The position numbers were made by a program, and so were the translations under genes. From contig CAJNDS010002820.1 of the NCBI GenBank assembly GCA_905221605.1, positions 132,001-196,000 of the forward strand: a DNA stretch of 64,000 bases, in the 5' to 3' direction. This document shows positions 33,250 through 43,527 of this stretch, in pieces. The notes under the pieces are model-generated. The model had not been told where the DNA came from, searched no databases, and saw nothing but the letters and a program-made list of their open reading frames with translations. Every line of letters starts with the position of its first letter. Position 1 is the stretch's first letter. The stretch comes from Symbiodinium natans (Eukaryota; Sar; Dinophyceae; Suessiales; Symbiodiniaceae).

Positions 33250-34332
33250 AGTCTAGAGTTTCCGTGTGCAACGCCCTTGTGGACAGAGGTGTGTGTAATC
33301 CTTCTAAAGGAGGTGCACGAAGCGACCTGGTGGGGCAGCTGACAAAAGTTCTGCGTTGCCTGGGTGTGCGTGCAGGTACTTGGAGGTATATTCCATTTCT
33401 GCGATGTACTACGTCAGGTAACTGGAGCTACTAGCCCAAGGGGTGACCCAAAAAAGTCCTTGCTCCACTAGAGGTTGGGATGCCTGACGCTGTCTTCAGG
33501 TCTTTGTGGGAAGGATCTGTGAATTAACTTGGATCCTCTGCCTAATTCCTCTAGTCTTAGAGAGCTCAGATCCGTCTAGAGGCCTACGTGCCTGACAAAA
33601 GACGACTCTGATCTTGGGAAGTTCCGAAGCTGCAGGCCCCGTGCCAGCTTCATGTTCCTGATGCTTGTGACAGGTCATGCTTGGAAATAGTGGGAATGAG
33701 ATCTCGGGGTATGAAAGCAGAGATGCCGTTTTGCAGGGCGCGGCGTTCCAGCTAAGCATTGGTCTCAAGTCAATGGAGCTCGCTGGAGCATCCTTCACAG
33801 AGCATTGTAGACGCCTCTTCATGTCGTCCTCTAAGGGGCTTCGGCACATGGCAGCCATGGTAGTAGTTCCCAACAGGGGATCCCCCCACGAGAGTCACCA
33901 TCCTTTTGGGAGGTTTGGGCCTGCTTGATCACTTCTCTGGCCGAAGCCTCAGAACACTACCCAACAAGTCGATTGGTCTAAGAGACGCCAATTGAGGGAA
34001 ACTACTATTTCTTTTTCGGGGTCACTAGGATTTGGGTCACCATGGCCAACCATACTTGCTGAAGTGATGGCTCCAAGAACATGCTTGGAGTAGCTTCGAG
34101 CGTAGCTGAATGCTTTCCACGAACCTGGCAAAAGTTTTATGGTACTGCGCTAGTTTCTTAGACACTTCTCATGAAGGTGGCGGAGTCTAGTAACAACAAA
34201 CCAGCTGGCTGACTTCAGGCTGGTTCAGAGCGGAGGGATCAGACTCATGATTCCTGTACCTCGAGCCGTACTGCGCTCTCCGGCGAGTTGCTGAGGTGGT
34301 TTACCGCCGCATTGACTGGCTGTTGGGTATGA
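33250..34332. other. Intergenic stretch
   Basis: Between the PARP stop codon and element C. No exon or repeat is supported. Confidence 0.5.
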
Positions 34333-34337
34333 CTGAT
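34333..34337. repeat. Target-site duplication of element C, left copy
   Basis: CTGAT, exactly matching 42686-42690. Confidence 0.95.
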
Positions 34338-34471
34338 TGTTGAACATTTTGCCGTATTGAAAGTCCCCATTTTATCATGTGATTTGCTTTGCAGTATTTC
34401 ATGCACTCACATGTTTCACTTTGAGATCGAGTTGCATCTGCAGGCGTCTTTGAGAGTTCAAAACATTTTCA
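34338..34471 (+). repeat. Element C 5' LTR (134 bp)
   Basis: Starts TGTTGAACATTTTGCCG and ends AAACATTTTCA. Its partner is at 42552-42685. It is unusually short for a Copia LTR. Confidence 0.95.
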
Positions 34472-34487
34472 TGGTAGCGGAGCTTGG
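34472..34487 (+). promoter_or_regulatory. Primer-binding site of element C (tRNA-iMet type)
   Basis: TGGTAGCGGAGCTTGG abuts the 5' LTR with no gap. Its first 15 bases are the same as the primer site of element B on the other strand. Confidence 0.88.
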
Positions 34488-34592
34488 GCTGACCCAAGCT
34501 TCGAGACACGGGGGTTCTCGTTCTTTGCAAGGCGAAGTTCGTGTGGAGCCTCTTGACGTTGTCCTGTTGGTTTAGGATTCAGGGACCCGTAG

Positions 34593-35162
34593 CTTGCAGT
34601 TCCCGGGGCCGACCGGACGAGCCATTGTGTGCTTGAGCAAAACGGCGACCTGGGAGTCGACCGAGCTTCTCAAGGAGAGGCACACAGCTTCTACGTGGAG
34701 CAACTGATCCGGAGGCCCAAGCCAGAGAACAGGTCACAAGTTTCGTGGGGTAAGATCCTTTACAGGTATCAGGAAGCGTTTGAGCAGCGTCTTGAGCAAC
34801 TGCACTCCGTGCCTGAGGTGTGGCAGTTTGGACTTAAGTGCTTGAGCCAGGGAGATCTCAGAGAGGCTTTCATTGTTTTCGGGGCTGAGGAAGTATCCGA
34901 CAGCTGTGTGCCCGAGAGTGTGCAGCTTGCATCTTTGCATCCAGAAGAAGAGAGTTCGTCGTTTGAGAGAGATCTTGAAGCAGCCGACGCCGACCTTCGT
35001 TCATTGTTGCGTGCCACCGATTGTGAGCCTTCCAGTTCTTCGGTGTGTCCCGTGTCTTCAGTGGGCAGGCAAGGTTCCGAGCGTCGCCAGAGATCCTCCA
35101 GTGCGAGCCAAGTCTTTGATCGTGCATTGAAGCATTCCGATTCTGTGATTGATTTGGAGTGA
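34593..35162 (+). CDS. Element C leader ORF, no in-frame ATG
   Basis: An open frame of about 190 codons between the primer-binding site and gag-pol. It reads VEQLIRRPKPENRSQVSWGK, then YRYQEAFEQRLEQLHSVPEV and a Ser/Glu-rich tail ending SDSVIDLE-stop 27 bases before the gag ATG. Composition is protein-like with a helical, acidic character. It contains no Met codon, so translation would need splicing onto an upstream exon (TTGCAG|TTCC at 34599 is a possible acceptor), a non-AUG start, or readthrough. No family is recognised. The leader ORF of element B occupies the same position. Confidence 0.4.
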   Translation, partial: LAVPGADRTSHCVLEQNGDLGVDRASQGEAHSFYVEQLIRRPKPENRSQVSWGKILYRYQEAFEQRLEQLHSVPEVWQFGLKCLSQGDLREAFIVFGAEEVSDSCVPESVQLASLHPEEESSSFERDLEAADADLRSLLRATDCEPSSSSVCPVSSVGRQGSERRQRSSSASQVFDRALKHSDSVIDLE

Positions 35163-35189
35163 GCATTTTTCTGCTTAAACACAGTCCCA

Positions 35190-38100
35190 ATGGAGTCCTC
35201 GCAAGGCCAGCAGTTGCCCGTGTTGCCTCAGGAAGCCACAGCCAGTGGTAGTGGAAACCCGTTCCTCCCAGGCAGCCCTGCAGCAGGACAGCTTGACATG
35301 GCCCAGATGCAGATGCTGATGGCACAGATGGTTGAGACGGCCCAAGCTGCAGCACAGGCTGCTCAAGCAGCCGTTGCCAGGCCCTCAAGTTCGAGTGGTA
35401 CAGCGGGGTTTGCCGATGCAAATAAGATCTTGAACCGTCCTACGGAGTTTGGCAGTGCTGTGCATGACAATGATGTTGCTCAATGGGCTGAATGGAGTCA
35501 TAGCTTTCGAACCTGGCTAGTCTTCGCAGATCATGAGTACGAAACGGATCTCAAGATCGTGGAGGAAAACCTCAACACGCCGGTGGATCTGAGCACAGCT
35601 GACGCAGCCCGCGTCGCGAGATCCCAGCGGTTGTTTGCAATCCTTGCCAGTGTTCTGCGTGCAAAGCCTAAAGCCATCCTTCGCCAAGTGTCTGACAAGA
35701 GTGGCCTGGAGGTTTGGAGAGTCCTGACAAACACGTTTGCACCACGAACCAAGTTCCGAGGTTTAGCCCTTCTGAACGCCTTGATGAGTCTGCCAACCTT
35801 CACGAAAGACCGGAGCCTTCGTGAACAAATTCAGGGGTTAGAAAGGGTAGCTGAAGAATATCGCAAGGTCACCAACAACTCGCCAGGTGAGCACGTGATG
35901 CTAGGGACACTCGTCCGTTGCCTGCCTCATGCGCTGAAACAACATGTGCAGCTGCAAATGTCTGAAGCTAGCACATACCAGAGCATCAGGGATTACGTCC
36001 TGGGCTATGAGGTGACGACCACCTCCTGGACCTCAGCGAAGATGCACCAGGCTTTGGGTGTGGTGCCCATGGCGCCGAGTGCTGGGCAAGAGCAATCGCC
36101 AGTGCCCATGGAAGTGGATGCGTTGATCCGCAAGGACAAGGAGAGGCATCCCAAAGGCAAAGGGAAGGAGAAACATCCCAAAGGCAAAGGCAAGGAGAGG
36201 CAGCCCAAAGGCAAAGGCAAGGAGAGGCATCCCAAAGGCAAAGGCAAGGAGAGGCAGCCCAAAGGCAAAGGTCCCCACCAAGAAAGCCCAGGCACAGGTA
36301 AAGGCCAGCGTGCAAAGGGAACATGTCATAACTGCGGTAAGAAGGGTCATTATGCCAGTGAGTGTTGGAGTGCACCGCGTGTCCAAGCAGTCCAGAATGC
36401 ACCATCTGGGCACCCTTCCGACGCTGCAACGACTGTGAGCACGCTCGGACCTTCAGTTTCTCAAGTTGCGCCAAGCACTGCCACCACCCAGCATCGTGTT
36501 GCTCGTGTTGCGATTGACATGACAAGCCCGGAGTTCACCATTTGCCAAGAGGGTCGCATCAATGCAGTGCTCATGTGTGATGGGCAATCCCGCCAGGGCG
36601 ACCCTGACCCGAGTTGGTTGAGCTTTGTGAGTTTGTGCCAATCGGTTGCCAATGCAGCGGTGACTTCACCTAAGCCAGCCGAGTTGCAGCCTGTTGTTCC
36701 AAGCACCAGCGTTGAGATGTTTGACATGTCATATGCAGATGAAGATGGTGCCTGGACCGTGCCTGAGGGCGAACTGTGTGGTATCAACTTGATGCCTAGT
36801 GACAGGCCTGCCTGTGCAGCTGCGTGTTTGAGCACCCATGCGAGCAACTTTGCCGCCGAATGCAACACCAAGCGCAAGTGTGAAGTCAGCAAGCATGTCC
36901 CGGCGAGGATAAGGCACGCATTGATGACTCAGAAGAGTGCTGATGCGCGCGATGCGCTGCATGTGCGCGCAGTGACCTCTGACATGCCAGGAACCACTAT
37001 AGAGCTAGTGATAGACTCAGGCTCAGACGAGTCGTGCCTGCCCGAATCCTGGCGCCATGTTGGGGTTGCTGGTGGCATCACGACAAACAGCTATCGTGAT
37101 GCTCAGGGAAGTGTGATTTCGGGATCACAAATGAGGACGGCAGTGCTTGACATAGATGGGGTTCAGTTCAAGGAAAGGTGGTTGTTGGGGAGTGTGACGC
37201 AACCGTTGTTTAGTGTGGGGAAACTCCTCAAACGGGGTTGGAATCTGATACATACCGACAATACCCCTTTCTTGACGAGCCCGGACAATGCGATCCGTGT
37301 ACCATTGCATTATCGCCACAATTCCTTGCACGCCACTGGAACAATCATGAATGTATCAGTGTGTACTGATCACGAGGCCGACAGAGCTGTGATGGCGCTA
37401 ACGGTTGGGGATGTTTGGTTAAGCCTGCCGGATAAGTTTGTCGAGGTTCAGCCCGGCATCTTTGCCCGTAGAGATTACACCACAAACTTCCTTGATGTGA
37501 CAGTCCCACTTGGGCACAAAGGGGTGGCATACAGGACGACACTGCAGCAGAGACCCACAGGCTGGCAAGTGATCGAGGTCAACAGCCTTGTGGAAAATCT
37601 TGATCAAGCAGATTGCGAGATTGCCCCTCCGGTGAACCGTCAGACCATCACCATCGGTTCTGTGCATCCCGTGAACATCGACAGCTTGTTCTCTCGCGTG
37701 CCCAATGCCATGCCTTCAGCAGTACCGCCCGATGATGATTTTCCTGATGTGCCAGATGATGCAATGAATTTTGAAGAGCATGATGAGCACGATGAAAATG
37801 TTGCTGCTGGTGATGATGGTGGAGGCGTTGGACCACTTGTTCAAGCCGAGGATGTGCCAGCTCAAGGGCATGTAATCGTGAATGGCATAGAGCTTCACTT
37901 GGGTTGCACCCTCAGCACCCTCAGAACGGCATGCCAAGTCCTTGGGATAGGTAAGTCAGGGGGCAAGAAGACTGTCCTCCAGAGGATAGAGCAGCACCTG
38001 AAGACGCAGGAGCTGCTGCAGCAGCACGAGTTCCAGACAGATGGGCGTGAGCCGTTGCGTGAGCAAAAGTTCGTGGAAGCACCCACGGCTGAAGAGCAGA

Positions 38101-41100
38101 GGCGCCATGAGTTGAGTCACATGCCTTATGCTGACTGGTGCCCGCATTGCGTGAGGTTCAGAGCTAAAGCAGATAAGCATGTGCGTGCAAAGCCAGATGT
38201 GCGTGAGGATTCCGTGTGCTGCATGGATTTTGCATATACTGGTAGGCGCACTCCTGCCCAGTTTGAAGGTCACACGCAAGAGAAACTTGTGGTGCTGGTG
38301 TTGAAGGATTCCCACACTGGTGCAGTCCATGCCATTCCGACACCTGCCAAAGGTGGCACAATCGCTTTCAAGTACCTTGTTGCCGAAACTTGCAGATTCT
38401 TGAACTACTGTGGCCACCAAACATGCACCATAAGGTCAGACTCAGAGCCGGCCTGCCTGGCCCTGCAACGAGGCATCAAGGCCTTCCGCAGCAAAATGGG
38501 CCTCCAGACCCATCTTGAGCAGACGGAGGCGAGTGATCATCAGGGCAACGAGGCCGAGCAGAGCATAGACGGCATCAGACAACTGGCAGGATGCATCTTG
38601 GACCAATTCGAAGAGCGGGCAGAGACCACCGTCGGGTCCAGCCACCCGATGCACGCCTATGCTTGGCGCCACGCCGCGTGGTTGCACATGCGGATGTCTA
38701 GGCAAAATGATCTAAGTGCTTTTCACGTGATAAATGGGCGGCCGTACCTAGGCAAATTGGTGTGTTTTGGGGAGACAGTGTTTGCCCGTGTCAAAAGTTC
38801 CATAAAAGGAAAAGCTAGATGGTGCAAAATGCTTTGGCTAGGGAAACTTCCGGTTTCAGACTTGCATTTTGGAGTCACTGAAGGGGGTTACATGCTATCT
38901 TCCAGATCCATCCGCAGGTTGCCTAAGCAATATCTAGCGACGATGTGTGCCAGTCTGGTAGACATGCCGTGGACACAGGCGTCGTTCCTTGCAGGACAAG
39001 TTGGCCAGGCACGTAAGCAGAAGACCCAGGCAGAGGCGTTGAGCGCAGGCGGGGAAGAGGCAGGAGAGGCGGCACGTGAGCAAGTGGCCGAAGTGCCGTC
39101 GCAGCAGGGAGCATCAGAGCGTCCCATGCCCTTTCCAGAACACTTGTTGCCTGACGATGCCATGCTTTCGGAGCTTGTGCCACCGCCACCACGCATGCCA
39201 GCTGCATACACACCTGAGCCGCCTACGCCCATGAGCTCAACACCGCTTCAGCCGCCACAGGCTGAAACACCAATAGGGATTGCCCCCCTAGATTCTCCTA
39301 TGGCGAGTATGGACCAAGCAGAGGACATGTTGCCACCAGGAGTCGTGAGGCATGCCGCCGAGCACGCAGGCGGGGATGCACCAGCCCGGAAGAAGCTGAG
39401 GCTTGATGCTTTGCAAGTTAGTGCACATGATGCAGAAATGTTCCATCTTGATGAATCCATTGAGTTGGTAGACGAGAGTGCAGAGCAATTTCTTGATTGC
39501 GAAGACCAGGATGACAATCAAAGTGAGTGGGCAGAACAGCCTGGTTCTGACCTTGACATCCCTTCAATCTTGATCAAGCCTTTCAGCGAAATCGAGCCAC
39601 AGTGCAGCGCATCTGAGCAAGCAGAAATTGATGCTGCAGCGGACGCATTCGAACTTGCACGCCTCCTGGGCAGCAGTGTGCTTGAGCAAATGCAATCGTG
39701 GCAGCCAGGCCACAGGACGTTGTCATCCAAGTATGTACGCAGCTGGCGTGCTAAAACTTTGGGTGGTGAAAAGAAGTGGCTGAGGAGATCCAGGTTAGTC
39801 GCAAGAGAGTTTGCACATTTGGATCCAGAGAGACAGCATCTCTTTGCCCCGACCACGACACAGTGCATGCTGCGCATCATACCGGCCCTCTTCGTTCGCC
39901 ACTTCCACGAAGGATGGGCACTGATGAGCCTTGACGTTTCAGACGCTTTTCTCCAGTGCAAGCAAGAGCATGAAACCCTGACCAAAGTGAATGGCCAGTG
40001 GTTCAGGCTACTACGCATGCTGCCGGGGCAGAGAGACGGGTCGGCTACCTGGTTTCGGGATTTCATGCAGGAAATCAAAACAGCTGTTGAGGCAGAGCCG
40101 CTTGCCGAACAGCCTGTCTTGTTCAGAATTCCAAAGCCAGCCGGGGCAGGCATGGTGCACGTCGACGACATGCTGTGCACAGGACCTGTGAAACGCTTGG
40201 AGGACCTAGAGAGGCACCTGAAAAGCAAATTCAAAGTTTCGGTTGATTGGATCCGTTCAGTAGGAGAAGAAGTAACTTTTCTGAAGAGGCGCCACGTCCT
40301 TGTGAGCCCTGAGCTTTTGGTTGTAGAGCCTGACGTTAAGTACTTGGACAAACTTCTTCAAGTAACGGGTTTAGCAGGTGCAAAGGCGAGGTCCAAGGCA
40401 GCACCGTTCCCAACTGGGGGATTGCCAACCGATTCTGAGCCAGACCCAGAGCTTGATCCGGAGACGGCGACGCGCTACAGATCTGCCTTGGGGATACTCA
40501 TGTATCTGAGCGTTGATTTGCTGGCATCTCAGTTCGGCATCCGGTATCTCGCGACCCGTGCACACAAGCCTACGCAAGGGTGCTGGAAACTGCTCAGGCA
40601 CCTCACGAGCTATGTGAGTTCCCATCGGTCACATGTGATCGGGCTTTCAAAGCCAACCTTGGGAAAGGGGCTGGTGTGCAACCGTGTGTCTGAGCACAAA
40701 ACCTCAGTGCTTGAGATGTTCTCAGATAGCGACTGGAGTGGAGACAAACGCACTCGCCGTAGCGTGTCCGCTTGTTGCGTGGTATGGGATGGCCAACTGC
40801 TGTATTCAAGCTCTCACACGCAAAAGGTTATAAGTCTGTCATCGTGTGAAGCCGAGTATAACTCGCTTGTTGCAGGCAGCGCCACCGCCATCCTGTTGCA
40901 AAACTGCATATGCCACGTGTGCCCAGACCTTGATGTGAAGTTGTCGTGCCTATGCGACAATGCTGCCGCCAGATCCCTCGGCAATCGTCAGGGGGTAGGA
41001 CGAACGCGGCACATAGACGGGAAGTTGCTGTGGCTGCAGCAAAAGACTCAGGAGAAACTCCTTGAGGTGATTCCTGTGGGCACGGGAGACAATGTGTCGG

Positions 41101-41999
41101 ATTTGCCGACGAAAGCACTTAAGCCTGAGAGGATTGAGTTCCTGCTTGGAAGGCTGAACGTGCGCTGCAAGGACAATGGGTTCCAGGTGGTCAGTGAATC
41201 TGAGCTGCTTGATCACGAATCGCGACGGAAGATTTGCAGAGTAGTCAAGAAGGGATCAGTTAACGTGCAACAAGTTCTTCAGGTTCTTGCGTTAATCCTT
41301 CAGCTTGACAACATCGCCGGTGTCAACACAGATGAGCCCAATACCAGTGCTGACGCCTTGGGCCAGAACACTAGCGATGAGGCTGATGGTGGCTACGAGA
41401 GCATGCTGTGGAGTTTTCTTGAAAGAGTGCTACATGCGATTTTCTTGATCCATGACTTCATGGTTAATCACCCGCAGGCGAGCCTGATGCTTGCACAAAG
41501 CACAATCCTTGTGATGCTATGCATCTGTTTCTGCTGCAGACGAAGCAGAGCGTCGCAACTTCGTGAGACTGCTGAAGCAGGAGCAGCAAGTGCACCCACG
41601 GTGAGCGTGCATATAAAGGTTGTTGGGGTTTCGGTTCCGGGGGATAGGATAGGTCCCGAACCCGCCGAGATCCCTAAGTCAGACCCGAGCCTTAACTTGC
41701 AGCCACAGGCAACCGAAGGAGACACAAGTGACGATGATGAACCGGACCCGACAGCTGCACCGTCATCTGCAGTGCCGGGTACTACGCAGCCGATCCTTGA
41801 GCAGTGCGATGCATCACCAGAGGCACTAGCCAGGGACCCGCAGGGGCATCGCATCGTGTTTGCGACAGCGAGCCGTGGATATGCTTTCCACAGTGTGCGA
41901 GAATGCCCTAAACTGAAGTGTGCCAAGCAAGTGTTAAGGTACAGCAGGCGTGAAGCCATGAGGCGAGGCTATCAGCCATGCAAGGTGTGTGGAGGATGA
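35190..41999 (+). CDS. Element C gag-pol polyprotein (2269 aa) with transmembrane and Cys-rich C-terminal tail
   Basis: A single frame from ATG 35190. Gag: helical, with residues about 315-360 made of tandem KGKGKERQP/HP repeats, then CHNCGKKGHYASEC (CCHC knuckle, about 378-391). Protease: VIDSGSDESCLPESW (Asp about 609). A GCTLSTLRTA...GIGKSGG segment resembles a SAP-like helix pair (about 905-935). Integrase: HELSHMPYADWCPHC (about 975-985), MDFAYTG (about 1011), RSDSEPA (about 1083), GNEAEQSIDG (about 1119). Reverse transcriptase: SLDVSDAFLQC (about 1580) and VHVDDMLCTG (about 1657; HVDD instead of YVDD). RNase H: FSDSDWSG, SSCEAEYNSL, CDNAAARSL, DLPTKAL (about 1844-1975). The tail has one hydrophobic helix (LAQSTILVMLCICFCC, about 2102-2117), an acidic stretch and a last domain ECPKLKC...GYQPCKVCGG. 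Catalytic motifs are intact. The tail is not a normal Copia feature. Confidence 0.94.
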   Translation: MESSQGQQLPVLPQEATASGSGNPFLPGSPAAGQLDMAQMQMLMAQMVETAQAAAQAAQAAVARPSSSSGTAGFADANKILNRPTEFGSAVHDNDVAQWAEWSHSFRTWLVFADHEYETDLKIVEENLNTPVDLSTADAARVARSQRLFAILASVLRAKPKAILRQVSDKSGLEVWRVLTNTFAPRTKFRGLALLNALMSLPTFTKDRSLREQIQGLERVAEEYRKVTNNSPGEHVMLGTLVRCLPHALKQHVQLQMSEASTYQSIRDYVLGYEVTTTSWTSAKMHQALGVVPMAPSAGQEQSPVPMEVDALIRKDKERHPKGKGKEKHPKGKGKERQPKGKGKERHPKGKGKERQPKGKGPHQESPGTGKGQRAKGTCHNCGKKGHYASECWSAPRVQAVQNAPSGHPSDAATTVSTLGPSVSQVAPSTATTQHRVARVAIDMTSPEFTICQEGRINAVLMCDGQSRQGDPDPSWLSFVSLCQSVANAAVTSPKPAELQPVVPSTSVEMFDMSYADEDGAWTVPEGELCGINLMPSDRPACAAACLSTHASNFAAECNTKRKCEVSKHVPARIRHALMTQKSADARDALHVRAVTSDMPGTTIELVIDSGSDESCLPESWRHVGVAGGITTNSYRDAQGSVISGSQMRTAVLDIDGVQFKERWLLGSVTQPLFSVGKLLKRGWNLIHTDNTPFLTSPDNAIRVPLHYRHNSLHATGTIMNVSVCTDHEADRAVMALTVGDVWLSLPDKFVEVQPGIFARRDYTTNFLDVTVPLGHKGVAYRTTLQQRPTGWQVIEVNSLVENLDQADCEIAPPVNRQTITIGSVHPVNIDSLFSRVPNAMPSAVPPDDDFPDVPDDAMNFEEHDEHDENVAAGDDGGGVGPLVQAEDVPAQGHVIVNGIELHLGCTLSTLRTACQVLGIGKSGGKKTVLQRIEQHLKTQELLQQHEFQTDGREPLREQKFVEAPTAEEQRRHELSHMPYADWCPHCVRFRAKADKHVRAKPDVREDSVCCMDFAYTGRRTPAQFEGHTQEKLVVLVLKDSHTGAVHAIPTPAKGGTIAFKYLVAETCRFLNYCGHQTCTIRSDSEPACLALQRGIKAFRSKMGLQTHLEQTEASDHQGNEAEQSIDGIRQLAGCILDQFEERAETTVGSSHPMHAYAWRHAAWLHMRMSRQNDLSAFHVINGRPYLGKLVCFGETVFARVKSSIKGKARWCKMLWLGKLPVSDLHFGVTEGGYMLSSRSIRRLPKQYLATMCASLVDMPWTQASFLAGQVGQARKQKTQAEALSAGGEEAGEAAREQVAEVPSQQGASERPMPFPEHLLPDDAMLSELVPPPPRMPAAYTPEPPTPMSSTPLQPPQAETPIGIAPLDSPMASMDQAEDMLPPGVVRHAAEHAGGDAPARKKLRLDALQVSAHDAEMFHLDESIELVDESAEQFLDCEDQDDNQSEWAEQPGSDLDIPSILIKPFSEIEPQCSASEQAEIDAAADAFELARLLGSSVLEQMQSWQPGHRTLSSKYVRSWRAKTLGGEKKWLRRSRLVAREFAHLDPERQHLFAPTTTQCMLRIIPALFVRHFHEGWALMSLDVSDAFLQCKQEHETLTKVNGQWFRLLRMLPGQRDGSATWFRDFMQEIKTAVEAEPLAEQPVLFRIPKPAGAGMVHVDDMLCTGPVKRLEDLERHLKSKFKVSVDWIRSVGEEVTFLKRRHVLVSPELLVVEPDVKYLDKLLQVTGLAGAKARSKAAPFPTGGLPTDSEPDPELDPETATRYRSALGILMYLSVDLLASQFGIRYLATRAHKPTQGCWKLLRHLTSYVSSHRSHVIGLSKPTLGKGLVCNRVSEHKTSVLEMFSDSDWSGDKRTRRSVSACCVVWDGQLLYSSSHTQKVISLSSCEAEYNSLVAGSATAILLQNCICHVCPDLDVKLSCLCDNAAARSLGNRQGVGRTRHIDGKLLWLQQKTQEKLLEVIPVGTGDNVSDLPTKALKPERIEFLLGRLNVRCKDNGFQVVSESELLDHESRRKICRVVKKGSVNVQQVLQVLALILQLDNIAGVNTDEPNTSADALGQNTSDEADGGYESMLWSFLERVLHAIFLIHDFMVNHPQASLMLAQSTILVMLCICFCCRRSRASQLRETAEAGAASAPTVSVHIKVVGVSVPGDRIGPEPAEIPKSDPSLNLQPQATEGDTSDDDEPDPTAAPSSAVPGTTQPILEQCDASPEALARDPQGHRIVFATASRGYAFHSVRECPKLKCAKQVLRYSRREAMRRGYQPCKVCGG

Positions 42000-42551
42000 T
42001 CCAGTGTTTTCATTCCACTTGGAAATGTTCATGATGCTGCGCAGTGGTCGCATGTATATAGCTTTATGTACATAGCTTGTGATGCTCATGAAACTTCACT
42101 TGCCAGTCCGTGTGGACCTTGAAATCCAGCAATCCCTCTACCACTTTGCCACACCAATTTGGTGTCAATCTCGTTGTGACAACCCGACATCGACTGTGAT
42201 GGGTGTGGAGCACCCTGAACCCGCAGAGGGCAATCGTGCCCTGATGGTAATTAGGCCATCACAATCTCTGACGAGATCTTGAAAAGACCTTGTGTGCTTG
42301 CGCTTGGGCCATACAAGCATCTACATCTCTGTCCTTACCAGCCGGTGGGAAGAGATTCTGCATAGGCCGTAGCTGTACAGTGCTGCGTAGTTGAAGCTAA
42401 GCCAAAGACCTTCGAGGCAGAGCTTAGAAGACGCCAAGACTTTTCGAGTGCAATCCTGAACTAAGCATGTTGTTGTTTCCTGTGGGGCATCGGCAAATGT
42501 GAAGTAGACGAAGCAAGCATTCCGCCAGCTCAATGCAGCATCGAGGCGGGG

Positions 42552-42685
42552 TGTTGAACATTTTGCCGTATTGAAAGTCCCCATTTTATCATGTGATTTG
42601 CTTTGCAGTATTTCATGCACTCACATGTTTCACTTTGAGATCGAGTTGCATCTGCAGGCGTCTTTGAGAGTTCAAAACATTTTCA
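42552..42685 (+). repeat. Element C 3' LTR (134 bp)
   Basis: Identical by eye to 34338-34471. It is preceded by GAGGCGGGG, a plausible polypurine tract. Confidence 0.95.
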
Positions 42686-42690
42686 CTGAT
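42686..42690. repeat. Target-site duplication of element C, right copy
   Basis: CTGAT directly after the 3' LTR, matching 34333-34337. Confidence 0.95.
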
Positions 42691-42887
42691 GCAGAACTGG
42701 ACCCGAAGAATGAGCCTCAGACTCAAGAGTGGCTTCCTCATGTCTGTTCAACCTTAGGGCTTTTTGGGGTGTAGGGTTTCGGTTGAAAACATGCGACGGT
42801 GGCATGACTTGGCCTCCCAGGTGTGCCGCTGGTCGATGTGGGAAAGCACAGTTCCGCGAGGCGCACTTGAAGCTCACACTTCCGCTT

Positions 42888-42942
<55 letters not shown>
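42888..42942 (+). repeat. (CT)n microsatellite
   Basis: About 27 CT units, with further short CTCTCT runs to 42972. Confidence 0.97.
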
Positions 42943-42945
<3 letters not shown>

Positions 42946-43527
42946 CACTCTCTCGTTTGTTCCTCTCTCTCTGTTCTGTGGCCTCATGTTTCAAGTCGAG
43001 GAATTGTAGACAGTTAGTCAGTATCGTTTTCTGTTTCCTTCCATTGTCGAGACCACATTTGGTGAACCATGTCATTTGCAGGCAGTTTTGCGAATAGTGT
43101 CTCTGCTGACTCAGTGGCTGGCTTGTGCAGATGCTGTGATGGAACAAGTTCTTGGCACATGTTGTGCGGGATGCGTGGAACGTTTCACGCCATGCCTGTG
43201 TTTGGCTCGCCAGCAACTAGCAACTTCCACGCTCCAGCAAGCTCCTGACTTGTTGTGTTCTCGACTTCGGTTCTCTCGCCATGGCTGGATTTTGGAGCTT
43301 TGTTGTTGATGTTGTTGGGAAGTTCCTTGGTGGTCAGGAGGCCGGGCTCCAGCGCGTTTTCCCTTGCATGTGAATGTGATCGTCTGCCATGTGTAGTGAA
43401 ACCTGTTCCCCAGGAGGAGCCAGACCTGGCAGCGCGGCCGCAGAACCTGGTCGCTGTTCCTCGGGCACTTTGTCATGGGCCGCCTCAATCTTCCGTGCAA
43501 GGGAACGCGTGGAAGACCACGGGCGTG

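Larger units (their letters stand above)
34338..42685 (+). mobile_element. Element C: complete, apparently young Ty1/copia retrotransposon with 134-bp LTRs
   Basis: An 8348-bp element with TG...CA LTRs at both ends (offset 8214, no differences seen), a perfect 5-bp target duplication CTGAT, a tRNA-iMet-type primer-binding site directly after the 5' LTR, a leader ORF, an intact 2269-codon gag-pol and a purine-rich GAGGCGGGG just before the 3' LTR. Identical LTRs and an open frame imply a recent insertion. It lies between the GTPase-PARP and GTPase-J genes. Element D is a decayed relative. Confidence 0.95.

Noticed and set aside
34338-34471. Spliced-leader relic in the element C LTR (CATTTTGCCGTATTG)
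   Set aside because: Only about seven contiguous bases match the leader, which is within chance expectation.
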